From assembly GCA_001941025.1 (NCBI GenBank), contig MSHE01000006.1, positions 1 through 14,390 of the forward strand: a stretch of 14,390 nt of DNA. The letters are read 5' to 3'. The number at the start of each line of letters is the position of its first letter. The stretch's first letter is position 1. Below the pieces are notes generated by a model. That model did not search any database, was not told where the DNA came from, and was given only the letters and a program-made list of their open reading frames with translations. A program made the translations under genes and the position numbers. Of the stretch, positions 1 through 6,839 are shown in pieces. Origin of the DNA: Lachnospiraceae bacterium Zagget3. Its GTDB lineage: Bacteria > Bacillota_A > Clostridia > Lachnospirales > Lachnospiraceae.

Positions 1-56
1 GGGCCTCCAACTACATCCATCTGCTATTGCTTTTGTGTTCTCCCTATAAAACACGG

Positions 57-92
57 TGCCGCCCTTCCATGTGGAGGGCGGCATTGTTTGTT
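57..92. terminator. Stem-loop terminator at the left edge
   Basis: The arms TGCCGCCCT (57-65) and AGGGCGGCA (75-83) are perfectly complementary around a 9-nt loop. On the plus strand the stem is followed by a T-rich run (TTGTTTGTT), which would end a gene entering from the left of the window. On the minus strand the stem lies 28 nt beyond the stop of the DUF3791-like stub, with a weaker T-rich tail, so it may work in both directions. Confidence 0.6.
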
Positions 93-110
93 ATACTATA
101 ATCGGTTGTC

Positions 111-242
111 CTATCCCCTGTCAATTATGCCAGCGACGATATACTGCCTCCCTGTGGTATGCAGAACTTCATAATCATCATGGATATAGTCGATCACTTT
201 GTAATGATTAAAAAGTTCGATAACGCTTTTCCAGGAAAAAGA
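111..242 (-). pseudogene. C-terminal stub of a DUF3791-like protein
   Basis: Read on the minus strand, 242 to 111 gives an uninterrupted frame of about 43 codons ending in TAG (111-113). It contains KSVIELFNHYKVIDYIHDDY followed by EVLHTTGRQYIVAGI. The pattern of a hydrophobic helix, then YxxLHTTGxxYIV, matches what I recall of the C-terminus of DUF3791 proteins. These are short Clostridial proteins often encoded beside a DUF3990 partner; that pairing is family knowledge and is not visible here. The N-terminal half and start codon are missing, because the frame runs straight into transposase-like sequence on the other strand at about 240. I read this as a gene cut by an insertion followed by decay. 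The assignment rests on motif memory over about 40 residues. Confidence 0.5.
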
Positions 243-454
243 CGCCGGCCAAGTTTCGTTTTCTGAACTTTAACATCAATGGCACAGAAGCGCATCTGAT
301 TACAAATCTGCTTGACCCTAAAATCACAGTTGACGATTTTCAGCAGCTGAATCATCTCCGCCGGGAAATCGAAACAGCTTATCGCACCCTGAAAAGCACG
401 ATGGAAATTGAAAACTTCAGAGGTTCCCTATATAAGTATTGTGCAGAACACATC
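224..454 (+). pseudogene. IS4-type transposase remnant (C-terminal catalytic part)
   Basis: The plus frame is open from 224 (TAA at 221-223) without a start codon. It encodes KFRFLNFNINGTEAHLITNL, a short DDF-containing stretch, then IETAYRTLKS and MEIENFRG. The segment with IET, YR and LK resembles the region around the catalytic glutamate (YREK signature) of IS4/IS1634-type DDE transposases, which typically read RW-IET-Y--LK. Here the usual tryptophan next to IET is altered (RREIET). After ENFRG (about 424) the similarity stops, and at about 455 the frame is interrupted by the MITE-like element. The first two catalytic aspartates, the start codon and the terminal repeats of the parent element are absent, so this is a dead fragment. 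Confidence 0.6.
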
Positions 455-466
455 GCGTCTGTCAGC
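455..466 (+). repeat. Left target-site duplication of the MITE
   Basis: GCGTCTGTCAGC here is repeated exactly at 672-683, on the other side of the inverted-repeat element. This is the expected footprint of staggered-cut transposition. Confidence 0.7.
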
Positions 467-672
467 AGGGCAAAAGCATTTAAAATAATCGTAAAAACCA
501 CTATAAGCAAAACTTTTTAATAATTTAGGGGTACACATATAACAAGTATAGTCAAATTAGGGCATTGACAATTCTCAACGGATTGCTGATGAATTTTTCT
601 GATGCAACTTTTGAGCTGCCTTTCTGTTGTTATAGCAACATTTTATGCAAAATTTTAAATGCTGTCGCCCTG
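466..672. mobile_element. MITE-like element with inverted ends and target duplication
   Basis: The left end (466-489) and the reverse complement of the right end (649-672) agree at 20 of 24 bases; both start CAGGGC and share AGCATTTAAAAT. Weaker similarity continues inward for about 20 bases (TAAAA, then CTATAA). The element is flanked by the direct repeat GCGTCTGTCAGC at 455-466 and 672-683; because the outermost C and G are shared, the duplication is 10 bp (element 466-672) or 12 bp (element 467-671). No convincing gene fits inside the roughly 205 bp. Short length, inverted ends and a 10-12 bp duplication fit a non-autonomous derivative of an IS4-group element. That family link is inference. 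It sits inside the transposase remnant. Confidence 0.75.
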
Positions 673-683
673 CGTCTGTCAGC
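672..683 (+). repeat. Right target-site duplication of the MITE
   Basis: This is an exact copy of the 12 bases at 455-466, directly abutting the right inverted end of the element. Confidence 0.7.
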
Positions 684-900
684 TTCTTTTTCTCCTTCAA
701 AAGTTGTTTATTCAATCAAGGCGCCAGGTATATCACAAACTTCCTTCTGCACACTTTCACTGCAATGAGCCCCGGCGATTTCTTTGTTAAGCTTCTCCTC
801 AGAAGCCAAAGCCTCGGAACTGTCCCCTGTTTTTTCGCCCTCTTTGCGCATTTCACCGGTGCCGCCTTCTACAACACCGTCATGACACAAGACTGCTCCG

Positions 901-937
901 GCAGTGGCTGGTTCGGACAGGTTGAACCAGCCACTGC
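901..937. repeat. Perfect 14-bp inverted repeat
   Basis: GCAGTGGCTGGTTC (901-914) is followed, after the 9-base loop GGACAGGTT, by its exact reverse complement (924-937). The stem is GC-rich and would be very stable in RNA from either strand. There is no adjacent T-run. It is the longest perfect short-loop dyad I saw in the window, and may act as a 3' mRNA barrier for the ABC operon or be a relic of a small repeat element. Confidence 0.6.
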
Positions 938-1075
938 GGCAGATACATTCGCAGCATTTTCTCGCTGCCCATGGGCGGACGGCCTCGCGTTCCCTTTGGG
1001 GCGTACACTTCGCAGGCCGCTTCTCAGCAATCGACAGACAGGGGAACAAAGGGCTTCGGCGCAACGCTCGATACA

Positions 1076-1101
1076 GCCATATCCCATCGAACGGATATGG
1101 C
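1076..1101. repeat. 9-bp stem-loop just after the ABC ATPase gene
   Basis: GCCATATCC (1076-1084) and GGATATGGC (1093-1101) are perfectly complementary with an 8-nt loop. On the minus strand it lies about 28 nt beyond the ATPase stop, which suits a 3' stabilising hairpin. There is no T-tract, so I do not call it an intrinsic terminator. Confidence 0.4.
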
Positions 1102-1128
1102 GCGACAGCCCCTTGCATACAGCAACGC

Positions 1129-1851
1129 TTACAGAACCTTGGAGAGGAAGAGCTTCGTCCGCTCCTCCTGGGGATTGGAGAAAATCTGCTCCGGGGTGCC
1201 CTGTTCCAGGATGCCGCCGCCGTCCATGAAGAGGACCCGTGTGGCGACCTCCCGGGCAAAGCCCATCTCATGGGTGACCACCACCATGGTCATGCCGTCA
1301 TCGGCCAGCTCCTTCATCACTTCCAGCACCTCGCCCACCATCTCCGGGTCCAGGGCGGAGGTGGGCTCGTCAAAGAGCATGACCTTGGGCTTCATGGCCA
1401 GGGCGCGGACAATGGCAATCCGTTGCTTCTGGCCGCCGGAGAGCTGGGAGGGATAGGCCCCTGCCTTGTCCGCCAGGCCGACCCGGCGCAGCAGGACCAT
1501 GGCGTTTTCCTCCGCCTCCTGCTTATTCATCAGTTTGAGCCGCACCGGGGCCAGCGTCATATTCTTCATGACGGTGAGGTTGTTGAACAGATTGAAGTGC
1601 TGAAACACCATGCCCATTTTCTGGCGCATCTGATTGATGTTGGTCTTGGGGTCGGTCATGGACACCCCGTCAAAGATGATCTCACCGCTGGTGGGCATCT
1701 CCAACAGATTGAGACAGCGGAGGAAGGTGGATTTTCCGGAGCCGGAGGGGCCGATGATGACCACCTTTTCCCCCACCTGAATATGCTCCGAAATGCCGTT
1801 CAGCACCTCGTTGTCACCAAAGCGCTTGTGCAAATCTTTAACGACGATCAC
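1129..1851 (-). CDS. Polar amino-acid ABC transporter, ATP-binding subunit
   Basis: This 240-residue protein is the cytoplasmic ATPase that powers import of a polar amino acid (GlnQ/HisP family). The full motif set is visible: Walker [10 protein letters not shown] (34-42), Q-loop glutamine in VFQHFN (about 84), signature LSGGQKQR (137-144), Walker B VMLFDEP with catalytic glutamate at 162, D-loop SALD, and H-loop histidine at 194 (VVTHE). Length is normal for the family. The helix after the signature reads AIVRALA where AIARALA is usual, a conservative change. Translation starts at GTG (1849-1851) behind AAGGAGG ten bases upstream. The start overlaps the permease gene by 14 bp, implying translational coupling. 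It is the last gene of the three-gene importer operon. The substrate cannot be named from the ATPase. Confidence 0.96.
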   Translation of the reverse strand: MIVVKDLHKRFGDNEVLNGISEHIQVGEKVVIIGPSGSGKSTFLRCLNLLEMPTSGEIIFDGVSMTDPKTNINQMRQKMGMVFQHFNLFNNLTVMKNMTLAPVRLKLMNKQEAEENAMVLLRRVGLADKAGAYPSQLSGGQKQRIAIVRALAMKPKVMLFDEPTSALDPEMVGEVLEVMKELADDGMTMVVVTHEMGFAREVATRVLFMDGGGILEQGTPEQIFSNPQEERTKLFLSKVL

Positions 1852-2602
1852 TTTCGCGCAGCCTCCTTTCCAGTTTCCCCTGGAGCCAGGTGAGCACCAT
1901 GACCATGGCCAGATAAATCAGGGCGGTGCCAATCAGCGGGAACATGGCCTCATAGGTGCGGCTGTAAATGCCCTGGGCGGCGTAGAGCAGCTCCTTGCCG
2001 CCGATGTAGGTGATGAGAGAGGTGTCCTTCAGCAGGATGATAAATTCATTGCTCAGGGCGGGGAGCACCGCCTTAAACGCCTGTGGAATGACGATGTAGC
2101 GCATGGTGTCCAGGTACCCCAGGCCCAGAGAGCGGCCTGCCTCCGCCTGACCTGGGTCCAGCGACATGAGGCCGCCCCGGATGATCTCCGACACATAGGC
2201 GCCGGAGTTGATGCCCAGCGTCAGGGCGCCTACGGCGGTGAAGTTGCGGCTGCTGGCGAAGATGACCATGCCCATGATGAGCAGCTGAACCATCATCGGC
2301 GTACCCCGAATGACCGTGGTGTAAACGGAGCAGACGGCGTTGAGCACCCCCAGCAGGGGGTTGCGGTGGCCGGGCAGCTGCTGGTCGTGGGCGGTGCGGA
2401 GCATGGCCACCAGAACGCCCAGAATGATGCCGATGACCAGGGCCATGGCAGTCACCACCAGGGTGGTGCCTACGCCGCCCAGATATTGCTTCCAACGGTC
2501 GGCCTCAATAAAGGCCTGATAGAATTTGACGTAGAACTCCTGCCAGAACGTGACGTCCTCCCCGCTGGAGATCAGCGCCTTCCACTGGGTATAGTAATCC
2601 AA
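1838..2602 (-). CDS. Polar amino-acid ABC transporter, permease subunit
   Basis: This 254-residue inner-membrane protein of the HisM/GlnP family forms the transport channel, probably as a homodimer because only one permease gene is present. Hydrophobic segments lie at about 46-68, 102-118, 122-141 and 221-240. The cytoplasmic EAA loop that docks with the ATPase is clear: [20 protein letters not shown] from residue 154. The [11 protein letters not shown] stretch (98-108) is typical of the family. Translation starts at TTG (2600-2602), with AAAGGGG as ribosome binding site about eight bases upstream; no ATG is suitably placed. The first roughly 40 residues are an amphipathic, Trp/Tyr-rich extension before the first clear membrane segment, somewhat longer than in the smallest relatives. 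It follows the binding-protein gene after a 78-bp gap containing a strong hairpin. Confidence 0.94.
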   Translation of the reverse strand: MDYYTQWKALISSGEDVTFWQEFYVKFYQAFIEADRWKQYLGGVGTTLVVTAMALVIGIILGVLVAMLRTAHDQQLPGHRNPLLGVLNAVCSVYTTVIRGTPMMVQLLIMGMVIFASSRNFTAVGALTLGINSGAYVSEIIRGGLMSLDPGQAEAGRSLGLGYLDTMRYIVIPQAFKAVLPALSNEFIILLKDTSLITYIGGKELLYAAQGIYSRTYEAMFPLIGTALIYLAMVMVLTWLQGKLERRLRESDRR

Positions 2603-2634
2603 AAAAACAGCCCCTTTCTCTCAAATGGACAGCA

Positions 2635-2664
2635 CAAAGAGGGCGAGATCGGTCGCCCTCTTTG
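2635..2664 (-). promoter_or_regulatory. Intercistronic hairpin between binding protein and permease
   Basis: A perfect 12-bp stem (CAAAGAGGGCGA at 2635-2646 against 2653-2664) with a 6-nt loop lies 16 bp after the binding-protein stop. There is no T-run on the minus strand, so it should shield the upstream message from 3' exonucleases rather than stop transcription. This is the common way binding proteins come to be made in excess over their membrane partners. The structure is seen; the role is inferred. Confidence 0.65.
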
Positions 2665-2680
2665 TCAGACAGATGCAGTA

Positions 2681-3562
2681 TTACTCGGCGGTGATGTACT
2701 TGTCCAGAATAGACTGAATGGTTCCGTCCTCGGTCAGCTCGGCCAGGGCCTCGTTGACTGCCTCAAGGAGGGCAGAGTTGCCCTTGGCCACGCCGATGGC
2801 GTACTCCTCACTAACATATTCGGTGTCCAGGATGGTCAGACCGGCATTGGCGGCGACAAACTCCTGGGCGGGGGCGCTGTCGATGACGACGCAGTCCACC
2901 TGTCCGTTCATCAGCGCCTGGACAGCGGTGACGCCGTTGTCATAGGCGACCACATGATCTTCACCGTAATCATCCGTGCAGTAGATGTTGCCGGTGGTGG
3001 CCCGCTGGGTGCCGATGGCGTAATCCCCCAGGGTGTCAACGGTCACTTCGGAGCCTTCGGGGACAATGACCACCTGCACACCGGTGGCATAGGATTCGGA
3101 GAAGTCCATCACCAGCAGGCGATCATCCGTAACAGAGACGCCGGCCATGACGATGTCGCTCTTGCCCTGCTGAACGGCCAGCAGCGCGGAGTCAAAGTCC
3201 ATGTCGTCGATCTGGAGCTCCAGGCCCAGCTTTTCCGCGATGGCGGTGGCGATCTCCACGTCGATGCCCTCAAAGCCGCCGTCATCGGTGGTCATCTCAT
3301 AGGGCGGGAAGGCGGCGTTGGTGCTCATGGTGAGGACGCCTTCGGTGACGGTGGTGATGGTGGCAGACGCCTCATCGTCCTCCGCCTCCCCGGCATCATC
3401 CTCCGCCTCGGCGTTGGATTCGGACGCGGCGCTGGATTCCCCCTGGTCAAAGGTGTCAGATCCTGATGCGGAATCGTCACCTGTGGAGGCGCTGCTGGAG
3501 CCGCAGGCGACCAGGGACAGGCACATGGACAGCGCTAGAAGCATGGCAAGCAGTTTCTTCAT
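2681..3562 (-). CDS. Amino-acid ABC transporter substrate-binding lipoprotein
   Basis: This 293-residue extracellular lipoprotein captures the amino acid and delivers it to the permease. A signal peptide with lipobox LVAC puts the lipidated cysteine at residue 20. Next comes a flexible Ser/Asp/Glu-rich linker (21-66), then a family 3 solute-binding domain (about 74-293). Family hallmarks are GVLTMSTNAAFPPYEM (75-90), GFEGIDVEIATAIAEKLG (96-113), VQQGKSDIVMAGVSVTDDR (130-148, with the arginine that usually binds the substrate carboxylate), DFSESYATG (153-161) and the hinge-side aspartate in VVIDSAPA (229). I chose ATG at 3560-3562 because AGGAGTG lies just upstream and the leader peptide begins there; the in-frame upstream extension is untranslated leader. 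It is the first gene of the operon. Confidence 0.96.
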   Translation of the reverse strand: MKKLLAMLLALSMCLSLVACGSSSASTGDDSASGSDTFDQGESSAASESNAEAEDDAGEAEDDEASATITTVTEGVLTMSTNAAFPPYEMTTDDGGFEGIDVEIATAIAEKLGLELQIDDMDFDSALLAVQQGKSDIVMAGVSVTDDRLLVMDFSESYATGVQVVIVPEGSEVTVDTLGDYAIGTQRATTGNIYCTDDYGEDHVVAYDNGVTAVQALMNGQVDCVVIDSAPAQEFVAANAGLTILDTEYVSEEYAIGVAKGNSALLEAVNEALAELTEDGTIQSILDKYITAE

Positions 3563-3694
3563 TCTAGTCACTCCTGAATTGAAATTTTTCCACTGACCGC
3601 CCCACGGCTGGCCGGAAAGCGGCAGCGGAATGTTCGGGGTTCCCACCGGGTCAAAGCAGACAGCCGATGATATGAACCCCGCTTTGACTGATTT
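3563..3694 (-). promoter_or_regulatory. 5' leader of the ABC operon with crossing helices
   Basis: Transcription from the promoter at 3695-3723 should begin near 3688. In the RNA, GTCAAAGC (3688-3681) can pair with GCTTTGAC (3657-3650), and CGGGGTTC (3681-3674) can pair with GAACCCCG (3642-3635). The two 8-bp helices share one base and interleave, so they are either mutually exclusive or form an H-type pseudoknot. GC-rich segments capable of further pairing follow, before the ribosome binding site. I match it to no known riboswitch class, and there is no T-box or intrinsic terminator. Confidence 0.45.
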
Positions 3695-3723
3695 ATTATA
3701 CAGCTTCTTTCCCGGTAATGCAA
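3695..3723 (-). promoter_or_regulatory. Promoter of the amino-acid ABC operon
   Basis: On the minus strand TTGCAT (3723-3718) and TATAAT (3700-3695) are separated by exactly 17 bp. The -10 is perfect and the -35 matches 4 of 6. The position, about 130 bp before the binding-protein start, and the orientation fit the operon. Confidence 0.8.
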
Positions 3724-3780
3724 GGTTTATTCGCTTTTTTGCATTTAAACTCAGTAGAAATTAGGTATTCTGACAGATAA

Positions 3781-3799
3781 GCCGGAGACCCGCCGGAGA
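3781..3799. repeat. Tandem 8-bp direct repeat upstream of the ABC promoter
   Basis: GCCGGAGA occurs at 3781-3788 and again at 3792-3799, one helical turn apart (11 bp) and about 60 bp upstream of the ABC -35 box. This geometry would suit a dimeric regulator, but there is no independent support. Confidence 0.25.
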
Positions 3800-3913
3800 A
3801 AAACCGGTGGAACGCCCAATCAGCGCAAGAGCGGTTGGCTGGATCTCTGTGGGTTTCACGGGCCGCATGATTGGACCGTTTACACATTTCATAAATTCTT
3901 CAAATCTTATTTG

Positions 3914-3942
3914 TTGTTTCTGTCTGAATCGTGTGGTAAAAT
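3914..3942 (+). promoter_or_regulatory. Promoter of the P-type ATPase gene
   Basis: TTGTTT (3914-3919) and TAAAAT (3937-3942) are separated by 17 bp. A TGG just before the -10 gives an extended -10 element. It points to the ATPase start 75 bp away and is the only convincing plus-strand promoter in the divergent region 3563-4017. Apart from the two promoters, the ABC leader and the direct repeat, that region holds nothing I can identify. Confidence 0.65.
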
Positions 3943-4017
3943 GATAAAAATGGGTTATCATGCCGCCGCAGTACAGCGGTGCGGCGCGGTCGAACCGATA
4001 CCCTGGGAGATGAGCGT

Positions 4018-6546
4018 TTGTCTGAGAAAAAAGAAAATGAAGCGCATCCGGAAAAACGGGCTGCACGCAGAAAACAGCCGCCCGCAGGGGCGGAGGCAGC
4101 CCCCGTCCGGAAGATCGCCGTGGTCTCCGCCGCCCCTGACCAGGGTCTGACCGCCGGGCAGGTGCAGGAGAGGATGGCGGGCGGCTGCCGGAACGTGGAG
4201 TTGGATTCCACCTCCAAATCGCTGGGGGACATCATCCGCTCCAACGTCTGCACCTACTTCAACCTGATTTTCTTCGTGCTGGCCATTGCGGTGTGCGCCG
4301 TCGGCGCATGGAACGAGATGACCTTCCTCATTGTGGTCATCGCCAACATCTGCATTGGCATCGTGCAGGAGTGGCGGAGCAAAAAGAAACTGGACAGTTT
4401 GAGCCTGCTGACCAACCCGAAGGCCAACGTGGTGCGGGACGGGGAGCTGCGCACCGTCTCCGCCTATGACACGGTGCGGGACGACATCGCCATTTTCCGC
4501 GCAGGCGACCAAATCTACGCCGACGCCAGGGTGGTGGATGGACAGTGTCTGGTGAACGAGTCGCTGCTGACCGGTGAGGCGGATGAGATCAGGAAGGAAC
4601 CGGGAGACGACCTCCTCTCCGGCTCCTATCTGGTGTCCGGAGAGTGCCGCGCACGGCTGACCGCCGTGGGCAGGGACTCCTATATGTCCAAGCTGACCCT
4701 TCAGGCGAAGCAGACCCAGCAGCAGCCCCAGTCGGAAATGATGCGCGCCCTGAACCGTCTGGTGCTGGCCATCGGTATCGTGATTATTCCCCTGGGCATT
4801 GCCATGGCCTATAAGGAGATCGCGGTGCTGGGCAACACGGTGCAGGACGGCGTGGTTTCTACCGTGGCAAGCCTGGTGGGGATGATTCCGGAGGGGCTGT
4901 ATCTGCTGACCTCCCTGGCTCTGATGGCCGGCGTGCTGCGCCTAGCCCAGCGCCATACCCTGGTGCACGAGATGGGCTGCATCGAGACCCTGGCCAGAGT
5001 GGACACCCTCTGTGTGGACAAGACCGGCACCATCACCGAGCCGAAGATGGTGGTGGAGGACCTGGTGGCGGTGAGCGCCTCTCCGCTCAGCCTGGACGAG
5101 CTGCGGAACATCCTGGCCGACTACGTCTTTGCCATGCAGAACGATAACGAGACCATGGCGGCGCTGAAACGCTACTTTGACGGCCAGCACTCCCGCCGGG
5201 TGGTCACCCAGGCCCTGCCCTTCACCTCCGCCCGGAAGTATGGCGGCGTGACCTTCGTCGGGGAGGGCACCTATCTTCTGGGGGCGCCGGAAAATCTGCT
5301 GGGCAGTCAGTACGGGCGGTACAGCGAGGAAATTGAGCACTACTCCCGTCTGGGCTGCCGGGTGCTGCTGATGGCCCGGTGTGAGGGCAAGCTGGAGGGC
5401 GACGCGCTGCCGGGGCCTGTGGAGGCGCTGGCCCTGGTGCTTTTGACCAACAAGATTCGGGACAACGCACCGGAGACCTTCCGCTATTTCCGGCAGCAGG
5501 GGGTGTCCGTCAAAGTGATCTCCGGCGACAGCCCTGTCACCGTCTCGGAGGTGGCCCTCCGGGCGGAGATTCCCAACGCCGACCAATATGTGGACGCCCG
5601 CACCCTCCGCACCGATGAGGAACTGGCCCAGGCGGCGGAGCGTTACACCGTCTTTGGCCGGGTGACGCCGGAGCAAAAGCGTCAGCTGGTGCGTGCCATG
5701 CACCGGGCAGGCCACACCGTAGCCATGACGGGGGACGGCGTCAACGACGTGCTGGCGCTGAAGGAGGCGGACTGCTCGGTGGCCATGGCCTCCGGCAGTC
5801 AGGTGGCCTGCCAGGTCAGCCATATCGTCCTCCTGGACTCCGACTTTTCCGCCATGCCCTCCGTGGTGGCGGAGGGACGGCGGGTCATCAACAACATCGA
5901 GCGCTCCGCCAGCCTGTACCTGGTCAAAAACATCTTTTCCCTATGCCTGGCGGCCATCTCGCTGATTTTTACCTTCACCTACCCCTTCTCCGCCTCCCAG
6001 ATGAGCCTGGTCAGCGCCATCACCATCGGGCTGCCCTCCTTCGTCATGGCGCTGGAGCCGAACAAGAAGCGGATTCAGGGCCACTTTATGCAAAACGTCA
6101 TCTACCGGGCGCTGCCCTCCGCTATCAGCGATTTGGTGCTGAGCATCGGCGTGGTGCTGTTTTATATCGTCTTTGAACTGACCGCCGACGAACTGAGCAC
6201 CATCTGCACCCTGGTGGTGGCGGTGGTGGGCCTGCTGATGGTTCACCGAACCTGCAAGCCCTATAATGTCCTGCGGAGGCTGCTGATGGCAGCCTGTGTG
6301 GTGGCCTTCGCCTTCTGCATCCTCTTCCTCCAGCCCATCTTCTCCCTGGACCTGGCGGCCCTGAGCCACGGGGCCTGGCTGGTGCTGGTGGTATTTGTGC
6401 TGCTGGCCTTCGAGGTGTCCCTCTCCGCCAACATTATGGTGGACGGCATCCGCAGAATGGTGCTGTGGATTTCCGATAAGGTAAAAAAGCTGGTGCAGGC
6501 GATTTTGCACCCGGAAGAGCCGGAGGATGTGCAGGACGTGCAATGA
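4018..6546 (+). CDS. CtpE-like P-type cation-transporting ATPase
   Basis: This 842-residue membrane pump forms a phospho-aspartate intermediate. After a Lys/Glu/Arg-rich cytoplasmic tail (1-35) come membrane segments 1-2 (about 79-118). The actuator domain has TGE (185-187) within LLTGEADE instead of TGES. Segments 3-4 follow with the ion-binding PEGL turn (291-294), then the phosphorylation site DKTGTIT (Asp 334), a compact nucleotide domain, the hinge GDGVND (572-577), and six C-terminal membrane segments (about 645-815). The combination of LLTGEAD, PEGL followed by LLTS, and LARVDTLCVDKTGTIT matches my memory of the CtpE group, whose mycobacterial member imports calcium; the ion here is inference. 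TTG at 4018 is the likely start because GGGAGA lies seven bases upstream. An in-frame GTG at 3979 lacks a ribosome binding site. It stands alone, divergent from the ABC operon. Confidence 0.9.
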   Translation: MSEKKENEAHPEKRAARRKQPPAGAEAAPVRKIAVVSAAPDQGLTAGQVQERMAGGCRNVELDSTSKSLGDIIRSNVCTYFNLIFFVLAIAVCAVGAWNEMTFLIVVIANICIGIVQEWRSKKKLDSLSLLTNPKANVVRDGELRTVSAYDTVRDDIAIFRAGDQIYADARVVDGQCLVNESLLTGEADEIRKEPGDDLLSGSYLVSGECRARLTAVGRDSYMSKLTLQAKQTQQQPQSEMMRALNRLVLAIGIVIIPLGIAMAYKEIAVLGNTVQDGVVSTVASLVGMIPEGLYLLTSLALMAGVLRLAQRHTLVHEMGCIETLARVDTLCVDKTGTITEPKMVVEDLVAVSASPLSLDELRNILADYVFAMQNDNETMAALKRYFDGQHSRRVVTQALPFTSARKYGGVTFVGEGTYLLGAPENLLGSQYGRYSEEIEHYSRLGCRVLLMARCEGKLEGDALPGPVEALALVLLTNKIRDNAPETFRYFRQQGVSVKVISGDSPVTVSEVALRAEIPNADQYVDARTLRTDEELAQAAERYTVFGRVTPEQKRQLVRAMHRAGHTVAMTGDGVNDVLALKEADCSVAMASGSQVACQVSHIVLLDSDFSAMPSVVAEGRRVINNIERSASLYLVKNIFSLCLAAISLIFTFTYPFSASQMSLVSAITIGLPSFVMALEPNKKRIQGHFMQNVIYRALPSAISDLVLSIGVVLFYIVFELTADELSTICTLVVAVVGLLMVHRTCKPYNVLRRLLMAACVVAFAFCILFLQPIFSLDLAALSHGAWLVLVVFVLLAFEVSLSANIMVDGIRRMVLWISDKVKKLVQAILHPEEPEDVQDVQ

Positions 6547-6839
6547 GCGGGGGGCGTATCGGCGCACTCCCGCATCGCCCTCACGGCGCATGGCCCGCCG
6601 GAACGGAACGACGGCAATCATCAAAAAACATCACACTTGACAGCAATCGTAATGATTCAGAGGCTCCCTTGGGGAAACCTCTGAATCATTTCAGTTTTAC
6701 AGTTCTACAACTCCATTTCCGGGATAAAATTTCAGGGTTTGTTGCAGTTCTTTCCAATATTCTGACATATTCCCGCGGAATTTTCGCTTTTCCCAGAAAA
6801 AGGACAGCCTCCCCCATACGCCTTACTATCGCATCTCCG
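6547..6839. other. Convergent intergenic region
   Basis: This 293-bp spacer separates the 3' ends of the ATPase (plus) and nuclease (minus) genes. It carries the hairpin at 6651-6690. On the minus strand 6768-6697 could encode a 23-residue peptide starting MSEYWKELQQ, which looks protein-like, but it has no ribosome binding site and I do not call it a gene. Confidence 0.4.
6651..6690 (+). terminator. Probable terminator of the P-type ATPase gene
   Basis: AATGATTCAGAGG (6651-6663) pairs perfectly with CCTCTGAATCATT (6678-6690), and the loop can extend the stem through TCCC/GGGA. It sits about 105 bp after the ATPase stop and is followed on the plus strand by TCAGTTTTAC, a modest T-rich tail. 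On the minus strand there is no T-tract, so any effect on the convergent nuclease transcript would be weaker. Confidence 0.5.

Larger units (their letters stand above)
684..1128. other. Non-coding stretch downstream of the ABC operon
   Basis: This 445-bp stretch lies between the MITE and the ATPase stop codon. Open frames here either run antisense through the ATPase gene or lack a ribosome binding site and recognisable motifs. It holds two strong dyads (901-937 and 1076-1101, listed separately). Neither has a T-run on either strand, so no classical terminator for the ABC operon is visible. Confidence 0.5.

Noticed and set aside
708..1271. 187-codon minus frame spanning the 3' end of the ABC ATPase
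   Set aside because: Its N-terminal part is another frame of the ATPase gene, it contains the 14-bp hairpin, and no ribosome binding site or motif supports it.
1793..3466. Long plus-strand open frame of 557 codons opposite the ABC genes
   Set aside because: It is antisense to three unmistakable transporter genes; His/Gly/Asp-rich low-complexity translation is typical of the mirror of GC-biased coding.
3563..3694. T-box or known amino-acid riboswitch in the ABC leader
   Set aside because: There is no T-box consensus, no terminator/antiterminator pair and no resemblance to lysine or glycine riboswitch cores that I can see.
3979..4017. GTG at 3979 as the start of the P-type ATPase
   Set aside because: It has no Shine-Dalgarno sequence, while TTG at 4018 has GGGAGA at ideal spacing.
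6697..6768. Possible 23-residue peptide MSEYWKELQQ...
   Set aside because: The sequence looks protein-like but has no ribosome binding site and sits in a convergent intergenic region; it may be a decayed gene end.
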